From Mycobacterium branderi (GTDB taxonomy: Bacteria > Actinomycetota > Actinomycetes > Mycobacteriales > Mycobacteriaceae): DNA of 64,000 bases. Numbering within the stretch: position 1 is the first letter of the stretch; the number at the start of each line of letters is the position of its first letter. Location of the stretch: assembly GCF_010728725.1 (NCBI RefSeq), contig NZ_AP022607.1:496001-560000 (forward strand), in the 5' to 3' direction. A program made the translations under genes and the position numbers. Below the pieces are notes generated by a model. It had not been told where the DNA came from. It worked only from the letters and a program-made list of their open reading frames with translations, and made no database searches. This document shows, one piece after another, positions 1 to 9,060 of this stretch.

Positions 1-411
1 TCCGCGAGAGACTGGTCTACTACAGGCGATTTCGCTTACGTGCCAGTGCATGACTGGTCAGCAGCGGTTAACGGATATCCGACTGCTAACTGCTTTAGTG
101 ACCGCAGCCGGCATGCACTGGCGCTAGATTGCTTTGCGTCAGGAGCCTCGGCTGCGCCATTGCCGGTGTCGTCGGCGTTGCAGATACGCCTCAATGCCAG
201 GCCGTCGCGTGCGCGCCGTGATCGCCCTGTTTTCCGGCAGGGGCAGGCAGCAATATCCCGACGTCCTTGGGCGCCGTACTTCGGCTGCTACTCCGCGCAC
301 TGCCGCCTCCATGCCTTACCGGTACCCGCATAGCGCTCGGGCGATGACGTACCCGCCGAAGTACCCCGATAAACCGCGCATTTCTGGACATAGGAATCGC
401 CTCGCGGGCAT
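1..411. other. No intact gene; possible degraded SpoIIAA-like fragment
   Basis: No convincing coding frame is seen. Bases about 28-90 share short ordered matches with the SpoIIAA-like gene at about 1907-1965, beginning with the shared string CGCTTACGTGC and continuing with gaps. This could be a decayed partial duplicate of that gene, but the match was aligned by eye and may be chance. The rest is the 3' flank of the leftward monooxygenase. Confidence 0.25.
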
Positions 412-1596
412 CTAGACGGCATATTCGGGCAACTCGATGTCGTCGCGAAACTCGCGTCGGACGGCCCAGTCGGCCACCTGCGGAACGTTCAGCAGTTTGG
501 ACGCCTGATTGCGGACCCATACACCCATCGACGTCTTCGGCGCGAACATCGCAGCGAAGCCCCGAGCCGACCGCTGCCTGGCCTCAACTATCGGCCGCAG
601 CCGGCGTTCATAGCGGCGAAATGCCTCCTGGTGATCGGTGCCTGCGAGATTGAGCTCGCCCGCCAATACGTAGGCCTGCACCATCGCAAGCCCCGCACCC
701 TCGCCCGCAAGCAACGAGACCGCGGCCGCGGCATCGCCGATGAGGGCCACCCGCCCCTGCGACCAGCGGTCCATGACGATTTGGCTAACCCGGTCGAAAT
801 ACACATCGGCGACACCGTCCAGCTCGCGCAAGATCTCGGGGCACTCCCAACCGGCGTCACCGAAGACGTCACGCAGTGTGTTGTTGACCTCAGCCGAGTT
901 TTGCGGATCACGTCCGCTCATGTGATCGGCCGTGAAAACGAACAGAAACAGCGTCCGGTCGTCGCGCATCGCGAACCGCCCCACCATCCGCCCCGGTGCG
1001 TTGTACGCGAGGTAGACGAGTTCGTCGCGCGGCCGATAACCCTCGGCTTCGAACGCGGCGACTCGATAACCGAGATCGGCCTCGAATGCTGCTTTGGCCC
1101 CGAACACCAAATCGCGCACCGGCGAATGGATGCCTCCGGCGCCAACGACCAAGTCGAATATCCGTGGCCGGCCGCGTTCGAAAGTAAGCCGTACCCCCGA
1201 GTCATCTTGAGTGATGGCCGAGACCGATTCACCGAAGTGGGTTTCGACATGACCGTCAATGCAGCGGTAGATCATCGCCGCAAGATCACCACGCGACACA
1301 GTGACGAACCGGCCATCGACGTTGCGCCGAAATGCATCCACCGAGAAGCCCCCCACCTCCCGCGAGTTCCGGTCCACCAGACGCACGTCCTGAACCGCAT
1401 AACCGGTGCGATGCAATTCGGCGGTGAGCCCCATTCGTTCAGCGACGGCATATCCGCCACCCCAACAGTCGACGGCATACCCGCCCGTGCGGAGCCGCGG
1501 CGCCTTCTCGATCAGCGTCGGCTCGTGGCCGTAACGCCATAGCCAGTACGCGAGCGTCGGTCCGGCGATTCCGGCGCCGACAATGGCGACCCTCAT
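412..1596 (-). CDS. FAD-dependent monooxygenase (PHBH/TetX-like)
   Basis: This 394-residue protein is predicted to be a cytosolic class A flavoprotein hydroxylase that uses FAD and NAD(P)H to hydroxylate a small molecule. It begins with a Rossmann dinucleotide-binding motif, GAGIAGP, within the first 12 residues. Mid-protein there is a GAGG-I-HSPVR segment that corresponds to the DG region, and near residue 280 the FAD ribityl-binding GD motif, VALIGDAA. The ATG at 1596 was chosen because GGAGGTTG lies just upstream and the Rossmann strand starts at once; an upstream in-frame extension would read through the promoter. The substrate is unknown. The divergent neighbour is a SpoIIAA-like gene and an operator-like palindrome lies between them. 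Confidence 0.85.
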   Translation of the reverse strand: MRVAIVGAGIAGPTLAYWLWRYGHEPTLIEKAPRLRTGGYAVDCWGGGYAVAERMGLTAELHRTGYAVQDVRLVDRNSREVGGFSVDAFRRNVDGRFVTVSRGDLAAMIYRCIDGHVETHFGESVSAITQDDSGVRLTFERGRPRIFDLVVGAGGIHSPVRDLVFGAKAAFEADLGYRVAAFEAEGYRPRDELVYLAYNAPGRMVGRFAMRDDRTLFLFVFTADHMSGRDPQNSAEVNNTLRDVFGDAGWECPEILRELDGVADVYFDRVSQIVMDRWSQGRVALIGDAAAAVSLLAGEGAGLAMVQAYVLAGELNLAGTDHQEAFRRYERRLRPIVEARQRSARGFAAMFAPKTSMGVWVRNQASKLLNVPQVADWAVRREFRDDIELPEYAV

Positions 1597-1629
1597 AAGC
1601 CAACCTCCAAAGATGGAGTTATCAGCTAT

Positions 1630-1654
1630 AGTAGCACTATGCAATAGTTGCACT
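1630..1654. promoter_or_regulatory. Operator-like inverted repeat upstream of the monooxygenase
   Basis: The pattern AGT-N3-ACTAT-N3-ATAGT-N3-ACT forms a 25-bp two-armed palindrome 34 bp upstream of the monooxygenase start, in the gap between two divergent genes. Size and symmetry fit a TetR- or MarR-type dimer. No such regulator gene is next to it, so the ligand and factor are unknown. Confidence 0.5.
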
Positions 1655-1700
1655 AGTAAGCTGTGTCTCCGCATTAATCCACATTGAAAGAAGAGCCGTT

Positions 1701-2177
1701 GTGCTGAAGGAACTTACGGACATGCCCCACGGCATCCAGGGCCTGGAGGCCGTCGGGACGGTGACGGCCGAAGATTACCGGCGGACCTTTGCACCGATGG
1801 TCGAACGGGCGCGACGAACGGGCAGCCGGTTGCGCCTGCTGTACCAGTTCGGACCGAGCTTCCAGCGCATCACGCCAGGTGCACTGTGGGCGGACGCCCG
1901 GCTGGGATTCGCTTACGTGCAGCTGCTCGACGGCTGCGCGGTTACGAGCGACATCGGCTGGATTCGGACGTCAACGCACGGCATTGGCGCCTGGCTGCCG
2001 TTTCCAGTCCGGGTGTACGCCGACAATGAACGCGACGATGCTCTCGCATGGCTGGCCGCGCTACCGAAAGGCACTGAGGTGTCCGCACGTGACGTGGTCA
2101 AGGCCTACATTGGAGGGGTCTGCGCCGGGGCCGGGAGCCTAGCGAAGGCTGTCGTCTCCGAACGCAGTTGCCAGTAG
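1701..2177 (+). CDS. SpoIIAA-like (STAS/Sec14-type) protein
   Basis: The 158-residue product resembles the SpoIIAA-like family of small alpha/beta STAS-fold proteins found in many actinobacteria and proteobacteria. Seen here are the early TAEDYRRTFAP segment, a central RLLYQFG strand, and the DIGWIR and FPVRVYADNERDDALAWL segments typical of the family C-terminal half. The start is GTG at 1701, with an alternative ATG at 1722. No catalytic residues are known for the family; it is usually described as a soluble regulatory or lipid-binding domain. It is transcribed divergently from the FAD monooxygenase. Confidence 0.7.
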   Translation: MLKELTDMPHGIQGLEAVGTVTAEDYRRTFAPMVERARRTGSRLRLLYQFGPSFQRITPGALWADARLGFAYVQLLDGCAVTSDIGWIRTSTHGIGAWLPFPVRVYADNERDDALAWLAALPKGTEVSARDVVKAYIGGVCAGAGSLAKAVVSERSCQ

Positions 2178-2193
2178 TTGCGATCAACGCCCA

Positions 2194-2852
2194 TCAGGGT
2201 TCGATCAGGCCGGTCCTGATCGCGTATCGGGTGAGTGCCAAGCGGTCGCGCAGGCCGAGCTTTTGCAGGGTATTGGTTCGGTGCCGGTCCACCGTTTTGG
2301 CGCTAATGCCAAGGGTATCGCGATTTCACGGGCCGAGTAGCCCTCGGCGATCAGTTTGAGCACTTCCTCTTCGCGTGACGTGAGAATGGTGTTGGGCAAC
2401 GCGTCTCCGTGCTGTGCCAGCCGGAGATACTCGCGGATCAGCGCTGTCACCGCCCCGGCATATAGGAACGGTTCACCGCGCATGGTCGCCCGGCATGCCT
2501 CAAGCAAATCGCGGTCTGCCACCGATTTGAGAACGTAGCCAGATGCGCCCGCCTTGAGCGCTTCGAAGAAATACTGCTCGTTGTCGTGCATGGACAGAAT
2601 CAGCATCCGCACGAGCGGGTACTTGCGGTTGATCTCCCGCGCAGCCTGCAGCCCGGTCATCCGCGGCATCGCGATGTCGAGGATGGCTAGGTCGACCGGG
2701 GTGCCGTCGAGGGCCGCAAGGGCCTCGCACCCGTCGGCGGCCTCGGCGACGACGCGCAGGTCAGGTTCGGCATCCAGGATCATCCGCAGGCCGCTTCGCA
2801 CCAATGCGTGATCGTCGGCGAGCAGGATGCGCACCGGAGCGGGCACCATCAC
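2194..2852 (-). pseudogene. NarL/LuxR-family response regulator, frameshifted in the HTH
   Basis: The receiver domain is intact, with acidic residues at about 13-14, phospho-acceptor Asp59 in AILDIAMPRM and the conserved Lys of YVLKS. The LuxR helix-turn-helix begins normally (LTSREEEVLKLIAEG-SAREIA), but near 2315-2322 the frame slips. The normal HTH remainder (TLGISAKTVDRHRTNTL and onward to GLIEP) continues in another frame to a stop at 2194-2196, while the uninterrupted frame stops at 2205. One missing base after the GAAATCGCG codons would explain this. The start GTG at 2852 overlaps the kinase stop. This is either a real loss of DNA binding or a sequence error. Confidence 0.8.
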
Positions 2853-3853
2853 TGGCCCTGACCGGTCGTTAGCGGCACCACGAGTCTGACTTCGGTCCCT
2901 TCGTTACTCGGTGAGGTGATTGCCAAGGTCGCATCGACGAGCATGGCGCGCTCGCGCATACCGCGGATTCCTGCCCCGTTGGAGACCGCCCCGCCCTTTC
3001 CGTTGTCGGCGATCCGCAGGGTGAGTTCGTCTGCGGCGGTGTGCAAGTCCAACCAAACCTTGTCGGCGCCGGAATGGCGGGCGATGTTGGTCAAGCTTTC
3101 TTGAGCGACCCGATAGCAGACCAATTCGACATCGGTCCTGAGCCGGTCAGCTTGCGGCGCAATGTGTTTGATGACGCCGACGCCGCTCGCCTGAGTGAAC
3201 TCGTTGCACAGCGCGTGCAACGCGCTCGGCAAGCCAAGATCTTCGAGCGCATCCGGGCGCAGCCGCCGAGCGATGCGACGCATCTCATCGAGGCTGGCCC
3301 GCAACGTTTCCTGCGTGCCCTTGAGCTCCCGGCGTATCTCCGGGGGTGCGCGGTCAACCGCCCGCTTGAGGCTGAGCAGCGCCACGGTGAGGGTCTGGCC
3401 GATCTCGTCGTGTAACTCCCGCGCGATGCGCTGACGCTCGGTCTCCTGCGCGGCCAGCGCCGCTGCGCTTGCGGACGTGCGCTCTGATTCGAGCCTGTCC
3501 AGCATGGCGTTAAACGATGTGATGAGGTGCTGTAGGTCACCCCGGTCGTGTAGGCGGGCGCTGCGCCGGGGCGGATCCACCCGCCACATGGATGCGGCGA
3601 GCCGATCCAGGGGCGCAAGCCTAGACCGCAGCAGCAGCGCGTTGGCGCTCAGCATGACCGCCAACCCCACGCCAAGAACCGGGATCTCGGTGAGCTTGAC
3701 GGGCCACGACACGGTTGCCGGTGACATGACGAGCACCAGCGTGCCGCACGTAAAGATCAGACCGTTGATCAACACGACCCACCGGAACAGGCCACCTGCC
3801 GGGATCCGCGCTCGTCGTCGCGTCGCGTTGATGACCGCTGCTCGACGCGTCAT
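2849..3853 (-). CDS. NarL-type sensor histidine kinase (HAMP-HisKA_3-HATPase)
   Basis: This 334-residue membrane sensor has two predicted transmembrane helices at about residues 22-43 and 56-75, a HAMP-like linker to about 125, and a HisKA_3 dimerisation helix with phospho-acceptor His148 in RIARELHDE. A HATPase_c domain follows, with NIARHSGA (N box) and ADNGKGG and GIRGMRER (G boxes). The periplasmic loop is very short, so it probably senses at or inside the membrane. The start ATG at 3853 precedes the first helix; a longer in-frame extension upstream looks non-coding. It overlaps its response regulator by 4 bp, which indicates translational coupling. Confidence 0.85.
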   Translation of the reverse strand: MTRRAAVINATRRRARIPAGGLFRWVVLINGLIFTCGTLVLVMSPATVSWPVKLTEIPVLGVGLAVMLSANALLLRSRLAPLDRLAASMWRVDPPRRSARLHDRGDLQHLITSFNAMLDRLESERTSASAAALAAQETERQRIARELHDEIGQTLTVALLSLKRAVDRAPPEIRRELKGTQETLRASLDEMRRIARRLRPDALEDLGLPSALHALCNEFTQASGVGVIKHIAPQADRLRTDVELVCYRVAQESLTNIARHSGADKVWLDLHTAADELTLRIADNGKGGAVSNGAGIRGMRERAMLVDATLAITSPSNEGTEVRLVVPLTTGQGQ

Positions 3854-4204
3854 GCCACCAGGGTGATCCGGGCGGTGGAGGTTTGTCCATACGGGTCTGC
3901 TCCCCCGCCGAATGGGTGTCAGACCCAATAGCCGATGGGTCGGTGCGCGACGGAAACTGGAGGTCAGGTGCAAAGGGTGTGGACGCGGCTGGATCGAACA
4001 GACGGTCCGGCAGTGGCATATTGCATCACATCGATACCCGGAACTGCGGCTCGTCGTGTCTGCCTCGCAGCGCAAGACCGCCTATCCGCGGGAGCCCGCT
4101 GTGGGCACATCGGTGTGACGGATGCCCTCGACCGCCCGCTCGGCGAGCCGTTTCGGCGCCATTTGTGTTGGGGGAACGCTATTTCGCCACGTTAGGAGGA
4201 ACAG
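3854..4204. other. Intergenic region between the kinase and PE genes
   Basis: No gene is supported across these 351 bp. The region holds the promoter of the leftward two-component operon and of the rightward PE/PPE pair. An AGGAGG ribosome binding site at about 4194-4199, eight bases before the ATG, fixes the PE start. Confidence 0.6.
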
Positions 4205-4504
4205 ATGTCGTTCGTGACCACGCAGCCGGAGATGCTGGCGGCGGCGGCCGGCGACTTACAGGGCATCGGCTCGGCAGTGAGCGCCGCAAACGCGATCGCG
4301 GCTGCCCCGACAACCGGCGTAATCCCTGCTGCCGCTGATGAGGTGTCGGCGCTGACCGCGGCGCGATTCGCCGCCCAGGCTCAGCTGTATCAGGCGATCG
4401 GCGCCCAGGCCACCGCGATCCACGAACAGTTCGTGGCCACCATGACCGCCAGCGCCGGCTCGTATGCGGCCACCGAGGCGGCCAACGCCATTGCCGCCAG
4501 CTAA
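4205..4504 (+). CDS. PE family protein
   Basis: This is a 99-residue PE domain with no C-terminal extension. It begins [10 protein letters not shown] and has the two-helix layout and the YxxxD/E-like export region ([10 protein letters not shown] near the end) typical of the family. PE proteins pair with PPE partners as helical-bundle heterodimers exported by ESX secretion systems. The PPE gene follows after 14 bp, so this is a classic PE/PPE operon. An AGGAGG ribosome binding site supports the start. Confidence 0.95.
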   Translation: MSFVTTQPEMLAAAAGDLQGIGSAVSAANAIAAAPTTGVIPAAADEVSALTAARFAAQAQLYQAIGAQATAIHEQFVATMTASAGSYAATEAANAIAAS

Positions 4505-4518
4505 AGGACTGGGCAGCA

Positions 4519-5802
4519 ATGGAATTCGCGATGTTGCCGCCGGAGGTCAACTCCGCCAGAATCTATGCCGGTCCCGGGTCCGGACCGGTGCTGGCCGCCG
4601 CCGCGGCCTGGGACGGGCTCGCTGCGGAGTTGGGCTCGGCAGCCGCCGCATATGAAGCGGTGATCTCCCAGCTGACCGGGGGGTGGTTGGGGCCCGCATC
4701 AACGGCTATGGCGGGTGCGGCCGCTCCGTACGCGGCGTGGATGCACACCGCCGCAACCCAGGCCGAGCAGACCGCTACCCAGGCCAAGGCCGCCGCCGCC
4801 GCTTACGAAACCGCGTTCGCGATGACCGTGCCGCCACCGGTCGTCGCCGCCAACCGGACTCAGTTGGCGACGCTGGTAGCGACCAACTTCCTAGGTCAAA
4901 ACACCCCGGCAATCGCGGCCACGGAGGCGCACTACGCCGAAATGTGGGCCCAAGATGCCGCGGCCATGTATGGCTATGCCGGCAGCGCGGCCACCGCCTC
5001 GCAGCTGACACCGTTCGCCCCGCCGGATCAGGCCACCAACCCGGGCGGCGCGGCCAGTCAGGCCGCCGCCGTGGCCCACGCGACCGGTACTGCCGCCGGT
5101 ACGCGTGTGCCCACCGCTGTCTCGTCAATCTCGGCAGCGCCCCAAGCACTGCAGAGCCTGGCAGCGGCATCGACTCCGGGTGATGCGCTCGCGCCGCTGG
5201 CCGCACCTGCCCTCGATGCCAGCCCCGCGTTGACCATGGCCGCGGCCGGCCTCGGGGCCGACCTCATCGGCTCGTTCGGGATAGATTCGGCCGGCTCGTT
5301 TGGTGTGGATTCGGCTGGCGTAGCTGTTGCTCTGCAGGCCGCGCAGATAGACACCGGAGGCGTCTTCCCGGGTTTTACCCCGTTTCCAGGCTGGGGCTGG
5401 CCACCGGTGTCGGCAGGCATGGGCCAAGCCGCCTCGGTCGGTGCATTGTCGGTCCCGCAGTCATGGGCAACAGCGGCCCCGGCATTCCGTCAAGTCGCCG
5501 CAGCGCTGCCGATGACCACCGCCGCCGCGGCCCCGGAAGTTGCCGCAGCGGGCTCGGGGCAGCTCTTCAGCGAGATGGCCCTGGCGAGCATGGCCGGCCG
5601 CGCCCTCGGCGGCACCGCCGGAATGGGACGTAGGGAAAGGTCCGCGCCGACTCGTGCAAGTGCCAACCCGTCGCGGCGGTCGCCGATCGGACCGGTGACC
5701 GGAATCGCCGCAGAACTGCGCGAACTCGCCGAACTGCGGGACTCCAGGATTCTGACCGAGGAAGAATTCACCGAACAAAAGCGATGCCTTCTCGGTCACT
5801 AA
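4519..5802 (+). CDS. PPE family protein (SVP type) with SHOCT-like tail
   Basis: The 427-residue protein starts with a complete PPE domain ([12 protein letters not shown], then GPGSGP and a WxG-like turn near GGWLGPAS). The middle is an Ala-rich stretch. The [17 protein letters not shown] segment near residue 300 places it in the SVP subfamily. The last 30 or so residues, [20 protein letters not shown] and on to the end, look like a SHOCT module, a short helical oligomerisation unit that is unusual at the end of PPE proteins. It is co-transcribed with the PE gene and probably exported as a PE/PPE pair. Confidence 0.92.
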   Translation: MEFAMLPPEVNSARIYAGPGSGPVLAAAAAWDGLAAELGSAAAAYEAVISQLTGGWLGPASTAMAGAAAPYAAWMHTAATQAEQTATQAKAAAAAYETAFAMTVPPPVVAANRTQLATLVATNFLGQNTPAIAATEAHYAEMWAQDAAAMYGYAGSAATASQLTPFAPPDQATNPGGAASQAAAVAHATGTAAGTRVPTAVSSISAAPQALQSLAAASTPGDALAPLAAPALDASPALTMAAAGLGADLIGSFGIDSAGSFGVDSAGVAVALQAAQIDTGGVFPGFTPFPGWGWPPVSAGMGQAASVGALSVPQSWATAAPAFRQVAAALPMTTAAAAPEVAAAGSGQLFSEMALASMAGRALGGTAGMGRRERSAPTRASANPSRRSPIGPVTGIAAELRELAELRDSRILTEEEFTEQKRCLLGH

Positions 5803-5862
5803 CCGCGCCCCACCGAAGGCGTGTCGATGAACGCGCCTCATCGCCTGGCAGCGGTTTGATGG

Positions 5863-7464
5863 ATGGCATCAGCGGGCAGCCGATGCCAACATCGATCGAA
5901 ATCGAGGGGGACGGTGGGAACGGGCGCGGTGACGCGGTTGGTGTCGAGAGTGTCGTGGCCGGTCTATCGGCTACCCGACGAAGACCGCAATTCGGTCATG
6001 GATGCCCTGATGGTGTCGCCGTCGAGCGCAGCGATAGGGCGATTCGCAGTCCTGATGTTTCTGTCCAGCCTGGTCGCCGCGATCGGGCTGCTGCAGAATT
6101 CGGCCGCGGTTGTGATCGGCGCGATGATGATCGCGCCGCTGATGTCGCCGATCATGGGCATCGCAACCTGTCTGATCATGGGCTGGGGACCGCGACTGGT
6201 GCGCGGCTTGGCGCTGGTGTCGGTTTCCGTGGCGGGTGCCATCGCGGTGGGATGGCTCATGGCGATCTTGTTGCCCCCGGCGGGAACGGGGCTGCCCGCC
6301 CAACTTGTCGCACGATCCAGCCCCGACATTCGAGACCTGCTGGTTGCGTTGGGCGCCGGCGCCGCGGGAGCGATCGCCACCGTGCACAAACAGATTTCCG
6401 TCGCGTTGCCCGGCGTCGCAGTAGCGGTCGCAATAGTGCCGCCACTGGCGGCAATTGGCGTGCTGCTAGGCCGCGGTCAGCCCGACTTGGCACGTGGTGC
6501 GGCGCTGCTGTTTCTGACCAACCTGGTCGGCATTGTGCTGATGGCAGCGGTGGTGTTCCTGCTGACCGGCTTGGTTCCCAGCGAGATGTTCCGCACCCGG
6601 CGCGGCCAGATCCTTACCTCTCTGGCTATCGCCGCCGTCTGCGCGCTGGCTGTCGCGTTGATCCTCACGCCGCGCTTCATCGCCGTCACCCGCCAGGCCC
6701 ACGAACTCAAGGTCGCCACGCAAGCAATCACCGATCTGCTCGACTCGGGCAGCCGACTCAGCCGTATCACGACCTCCGACAACACGATTCGAGCCGACAT
6801 CACCGGCCCCACGGCTCCCCCACCGGTACAGGAGGTGGCAGCCAAGCTCAGCCGGGCGCTGGGCCACCCAGTTACCGTGCAGTTGGGGTGGATACCGATG
6901 CGCGACCCCGAACACGACCAGCCGGACACGCCGCAGCTGCCGCTGAACGAGCTGAGCCCCCTAGTCGAAAAGTGGCTGGCCGCACAATCATTGAGCTTGA
7001 AAGGGCTCAGCTATGAGGCCGCGACGTTGGTTGTCTCCACCGCCGGGCCGCACCCACCCAAGAGTTCCGAGAACCTGGCAGCGTTACTCAATGCGCACTA
7101 CCACCACCGCATCCCGGTCAGCCTGGCCTGGACCCGAACCCCCGGCACCGTCGGATCCAACGGCGCCCAAACAGCACTCGCTACCGCACGCGACACCGCC
7201 GCCAAATGGGCATCGTCCAAACCGGGCACCACAGTCTTGAGTGTCGACGGCTCCGCCACCGCGATCACCGTCACCCTGATCGGCCAAACCCAACCCGACG
7301 TCGCCACCCTGCAAACCGACCTGCAGACCGCACTTCCGCAAGCCACCATCACCATTCAATGGGTATCCGGCGGACTACTGGTCGTCGCACCGCCCACACC
7401 GACGCCCAAACCCACGGGGGCACCCGGGCCGACGACCAGTCCACTAACGCGACCACCGCGATAA
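5863..7464 (+). CDS. DUF389 family membrane protein
   Basis: The 533-residue protein carries the conserved DUF389 core near residues 45-230: SSLVAAIGLLQNSAAVVIGAM, then MIAPLMSPIMG and several hydrophobic helices up to about residue 275. A long soluble C-terminal part with repeated alpha/beta segments (about 280-510) and a Pro/Thr-rich end follows. The family is multi-spanning and its function is not established. The first 25 residues are poorly conserved, and a GTG at about 5929 could be the true start. It follows the PE/PPE pair by 60 bp in the same direction. Confidence 0.8.
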   Translation: MASAGSRCQHRSKSRGTVGTGAVTRLVSRVSWPVYRLPDEDRNSVMDALMVSPSSAAIGRFAVLMFLSSLVAAIGLLQNSAAVVIGAMMIAPLMSPIMGIATCLIMGWGPRLVRGLALVSVSVAGAIAVGWLMAILLPPAGTGLPAQLVARSSPDIRDLLVALGAGAAGAIATVHKQISVALPGVAVAVAIVPPLAAIGVLLGRGQPDLARGAALLFLTNLVGIVLMAAVVFLLTGLVPSEMFRTRRGQILTSLAIAAVCALAVALILTPRFIAVTRQAHELKVATQAITDLLDSGSRLSRITTSDNTIRADITGPTAPPPVQEVAAKLSRALGHPVTVQLGWIPMRDPEHDQPDTPQLPLNELSPLVEKWLAAQSLSLKGLSYEAATLVVSTAGPHPPKSSENLAALLNAHYHHRIPVSLAWTRTPGTVGSNGAQTALATARDTAAKWASSKPGTTVLSVDGSATAITVTLIGQTQPDVATLQTDLQTALPQATITIQWVSGGLLVVAPPTPTPKPTGAPGPTTSPLTRPPR

Positions 7465-7616
7465 CTCCGGGACGCCGACCACCACCACAGTCCCGCCAAG
7501 TGCCTGGATAGGGGCCGCAAAAAGGTGTTCGTCGATCGATACCCGCAAAGGGTGTGCGTTATCAGCGACGCATGGCCTTGTCGGCGCAAATGGCCGCGAT
7601 CCTGGCACTTGCTAGG
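7465..7616. other. Short intergenic stretch between convergent genes
   Basis: Nothing beyond the 3' ends of the DUF389 gene and the mkl remnant was recognised; no clear terminator hairpin was found by eye. Confidence 0.4.
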
Positions 7617-8180
7617 TTAGCTGCGCGCTCCCTCAAGGGAATCGAGGATTGGATCGCGCGCCTTGGGCGGCACCGTGTCCAAGTTCTCCCGCAACCGGGC
7701 CTGATGGCGTGCAAGGGCCTTGCGTTCGGGCATGCCGGGAGTGGGCTGGATCTGCGGCGGCAGCCCTGTGAGCTCTTCGACGCCGCCGCCGTGATGGCCG
7801 GCCTCCACGTGAGCCTGCTCCTCGGCCATGGTGGCCTCGTCCTTTTCCTCCGACGTGCCGATCGGGCCGATCCGGCGGCCGTTGAGGAACTGTTTCACGA
7901 CCGGCTCATCGCTGGTTAACAGCACCTCGCGCGGCCCGAACATGATCAGCTTGCGGCGAAACAGCATGCCGATATTGTCGGGCACCGTGCGCGCGAGCGA
8001 CATTGATGTTGTGCGTGACGATCAGAATCGTGGCGTCGATCTGGGCGTTGATGTCGATCAGCAGCTGGCTCAAATAAGCGGTGCGGACCGGATCCAGACC
8101 GGAGTCAGGCTCATCAACCAGGATGATTTCCGGGTCGAGCACCAGAGCGCGCGCCGGACGGCGCGAGGGTGGCGAGCCTC
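7617..8180 (-). pseudogene. mkl: Remnant of Mce-associated ATPase Mkl (MceG/MlaF-like)
   Basis: Only the 3' part of an ABC ATPase gene remains. The upstream frame reads RALVLDPEIILVDEPDSGLD (Walker B and D-loop), then the H-loop TILIVTHNIN. Near 7995-8005 two extra bases shift the frame, and ARTVPDNIGMLFRRK to the end continues in another frame. The tail, with QFLNGRRIGPIG, EEKDEATMAEEQ and TPGMPERKA, is the hallmark of mycobacterial Mkl, the ATPase that energises Mce lipid importers. The Walker A and signature regions are missing and no mce genes are nearby, so this is a decayed copy; the functional mkl is presumably elsewhere. Confidence 0.85.
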
Positions 8181-8297
8181 ATCGCCAGCCGCGAAACAAG
8201 TTGTCGTGGTTACTTTCCACGTTACAGCGGGGCGGAACGGCAGGCTAGTCACCGAAAGCCAAGGCGCCCGGCTGCGGAACCGCTTGCTCCGCTGGAT

Positions 8298-8909
8298 TTA
8301 GTCGTGCGCCGGCATCGGCGTGAAGAAAATTTCCCTGATCTCACGCAGCGCGTAGAGCACGAGCACGTAGCCGGCGAGCGGGTCAGCCCACCACCAGCCG
8401 ATGACGCTGTTGAGTAGCAGGCCGAGCAGCACAGCGGCGGCCAGCAGGCCGTCGATCAGGGTTACCCGGCCTTCTGCAGCGAGCACCGGGTTACCCAGCA
8501 CGGCGCCGGTTCGCGTCTTGCCGAACGCAAACGCGAACATCGCCACTGCAGTGATCGCGGTCCACCCAATGCCCAGAGACGAGTGATCGGGGTGAAAGCC
8601 AGTGACTAGCACCATCGTTGACTGCACCAGCAGATACGCCGCCAGCGCTCCGAAGCCGGCGCCGATGAGCCGCAACGCGAACCGTTGACGGGCTTCTCCC
8701 GTTCCGGAGAGCTCCCAGATCACCACCAGGGAGGCGCCGATCTCTATCAACGAGTCCAAGCCAAAACCGGCGAGGGCCACCGATTTCGCCTCGATAGCCG
8801 CCACCGCGAGGACCACAACACCGACCACGTTCCAGGCCAGGGTGGCGTATTCAAGGGCAAATCCACGCCACAGCAAGGACCGGCGCGCGGCCTCGTCGGG
8901 GTGAGTCAT
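8298..8909 (-). CDS. Cation diffusion facilitator-like membrane protein
   Basis: This protein of about 203 residues has five to six hydrophobic helices. An early GFGLDSLIEIGAS segment matches TM2 of CDF cation efflux proteins, where Asp is a metal ligand, and IDGLLAAAVLLGLLLN followed by WWWADPLAGYVLV matches TM5, with its second Asp. It lacks the cytosolic C-terminal domain of full-length CDF transporters and the His-rich loop. An ion-transport role is inferred. The ATG at 8909 is preferred; GTG at 8924 is an alternative. Confidence 0.65.
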   Translation of the reverse strand: MTHPDEAARRSLLWRGFALEYATLAWNVVGVVVLAVAAIEAKSVALAGFGLDSLIEIGASLVVIWELSGTGEARQRFALRLIGAGFGALAAYLLVQSTMVLVTGFHPDHSSLGIGWTAITAVAMFAFAFGKTRTGAVLGNPVLAAEGRVTLIDGLLAAAVLLGLLLNSVIGWWWADPLAGYVLVLYALREIREIFFTPMPAHD

Positions 8910-9060
8910 CAGAGCCAGTCTCACATGGAGGCATTGGTTTGACGGAAACTTCGCCGGTTACGAACAGAATAAGATCGCCAGGCTGGGCGCCGAAGCCGGG
9001 CGTCCCTATCGGATGACACACTGCCGGCTCACCCGGGATTAACACAGCGATAGGTTGGTC

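Noticed and set aside
631..1542. A 303-codon plus-strand frame opposite the FAD monooxygenase
   Set aside because: The minus-strand gene has clear FAD motifs and a ribosome binding site.
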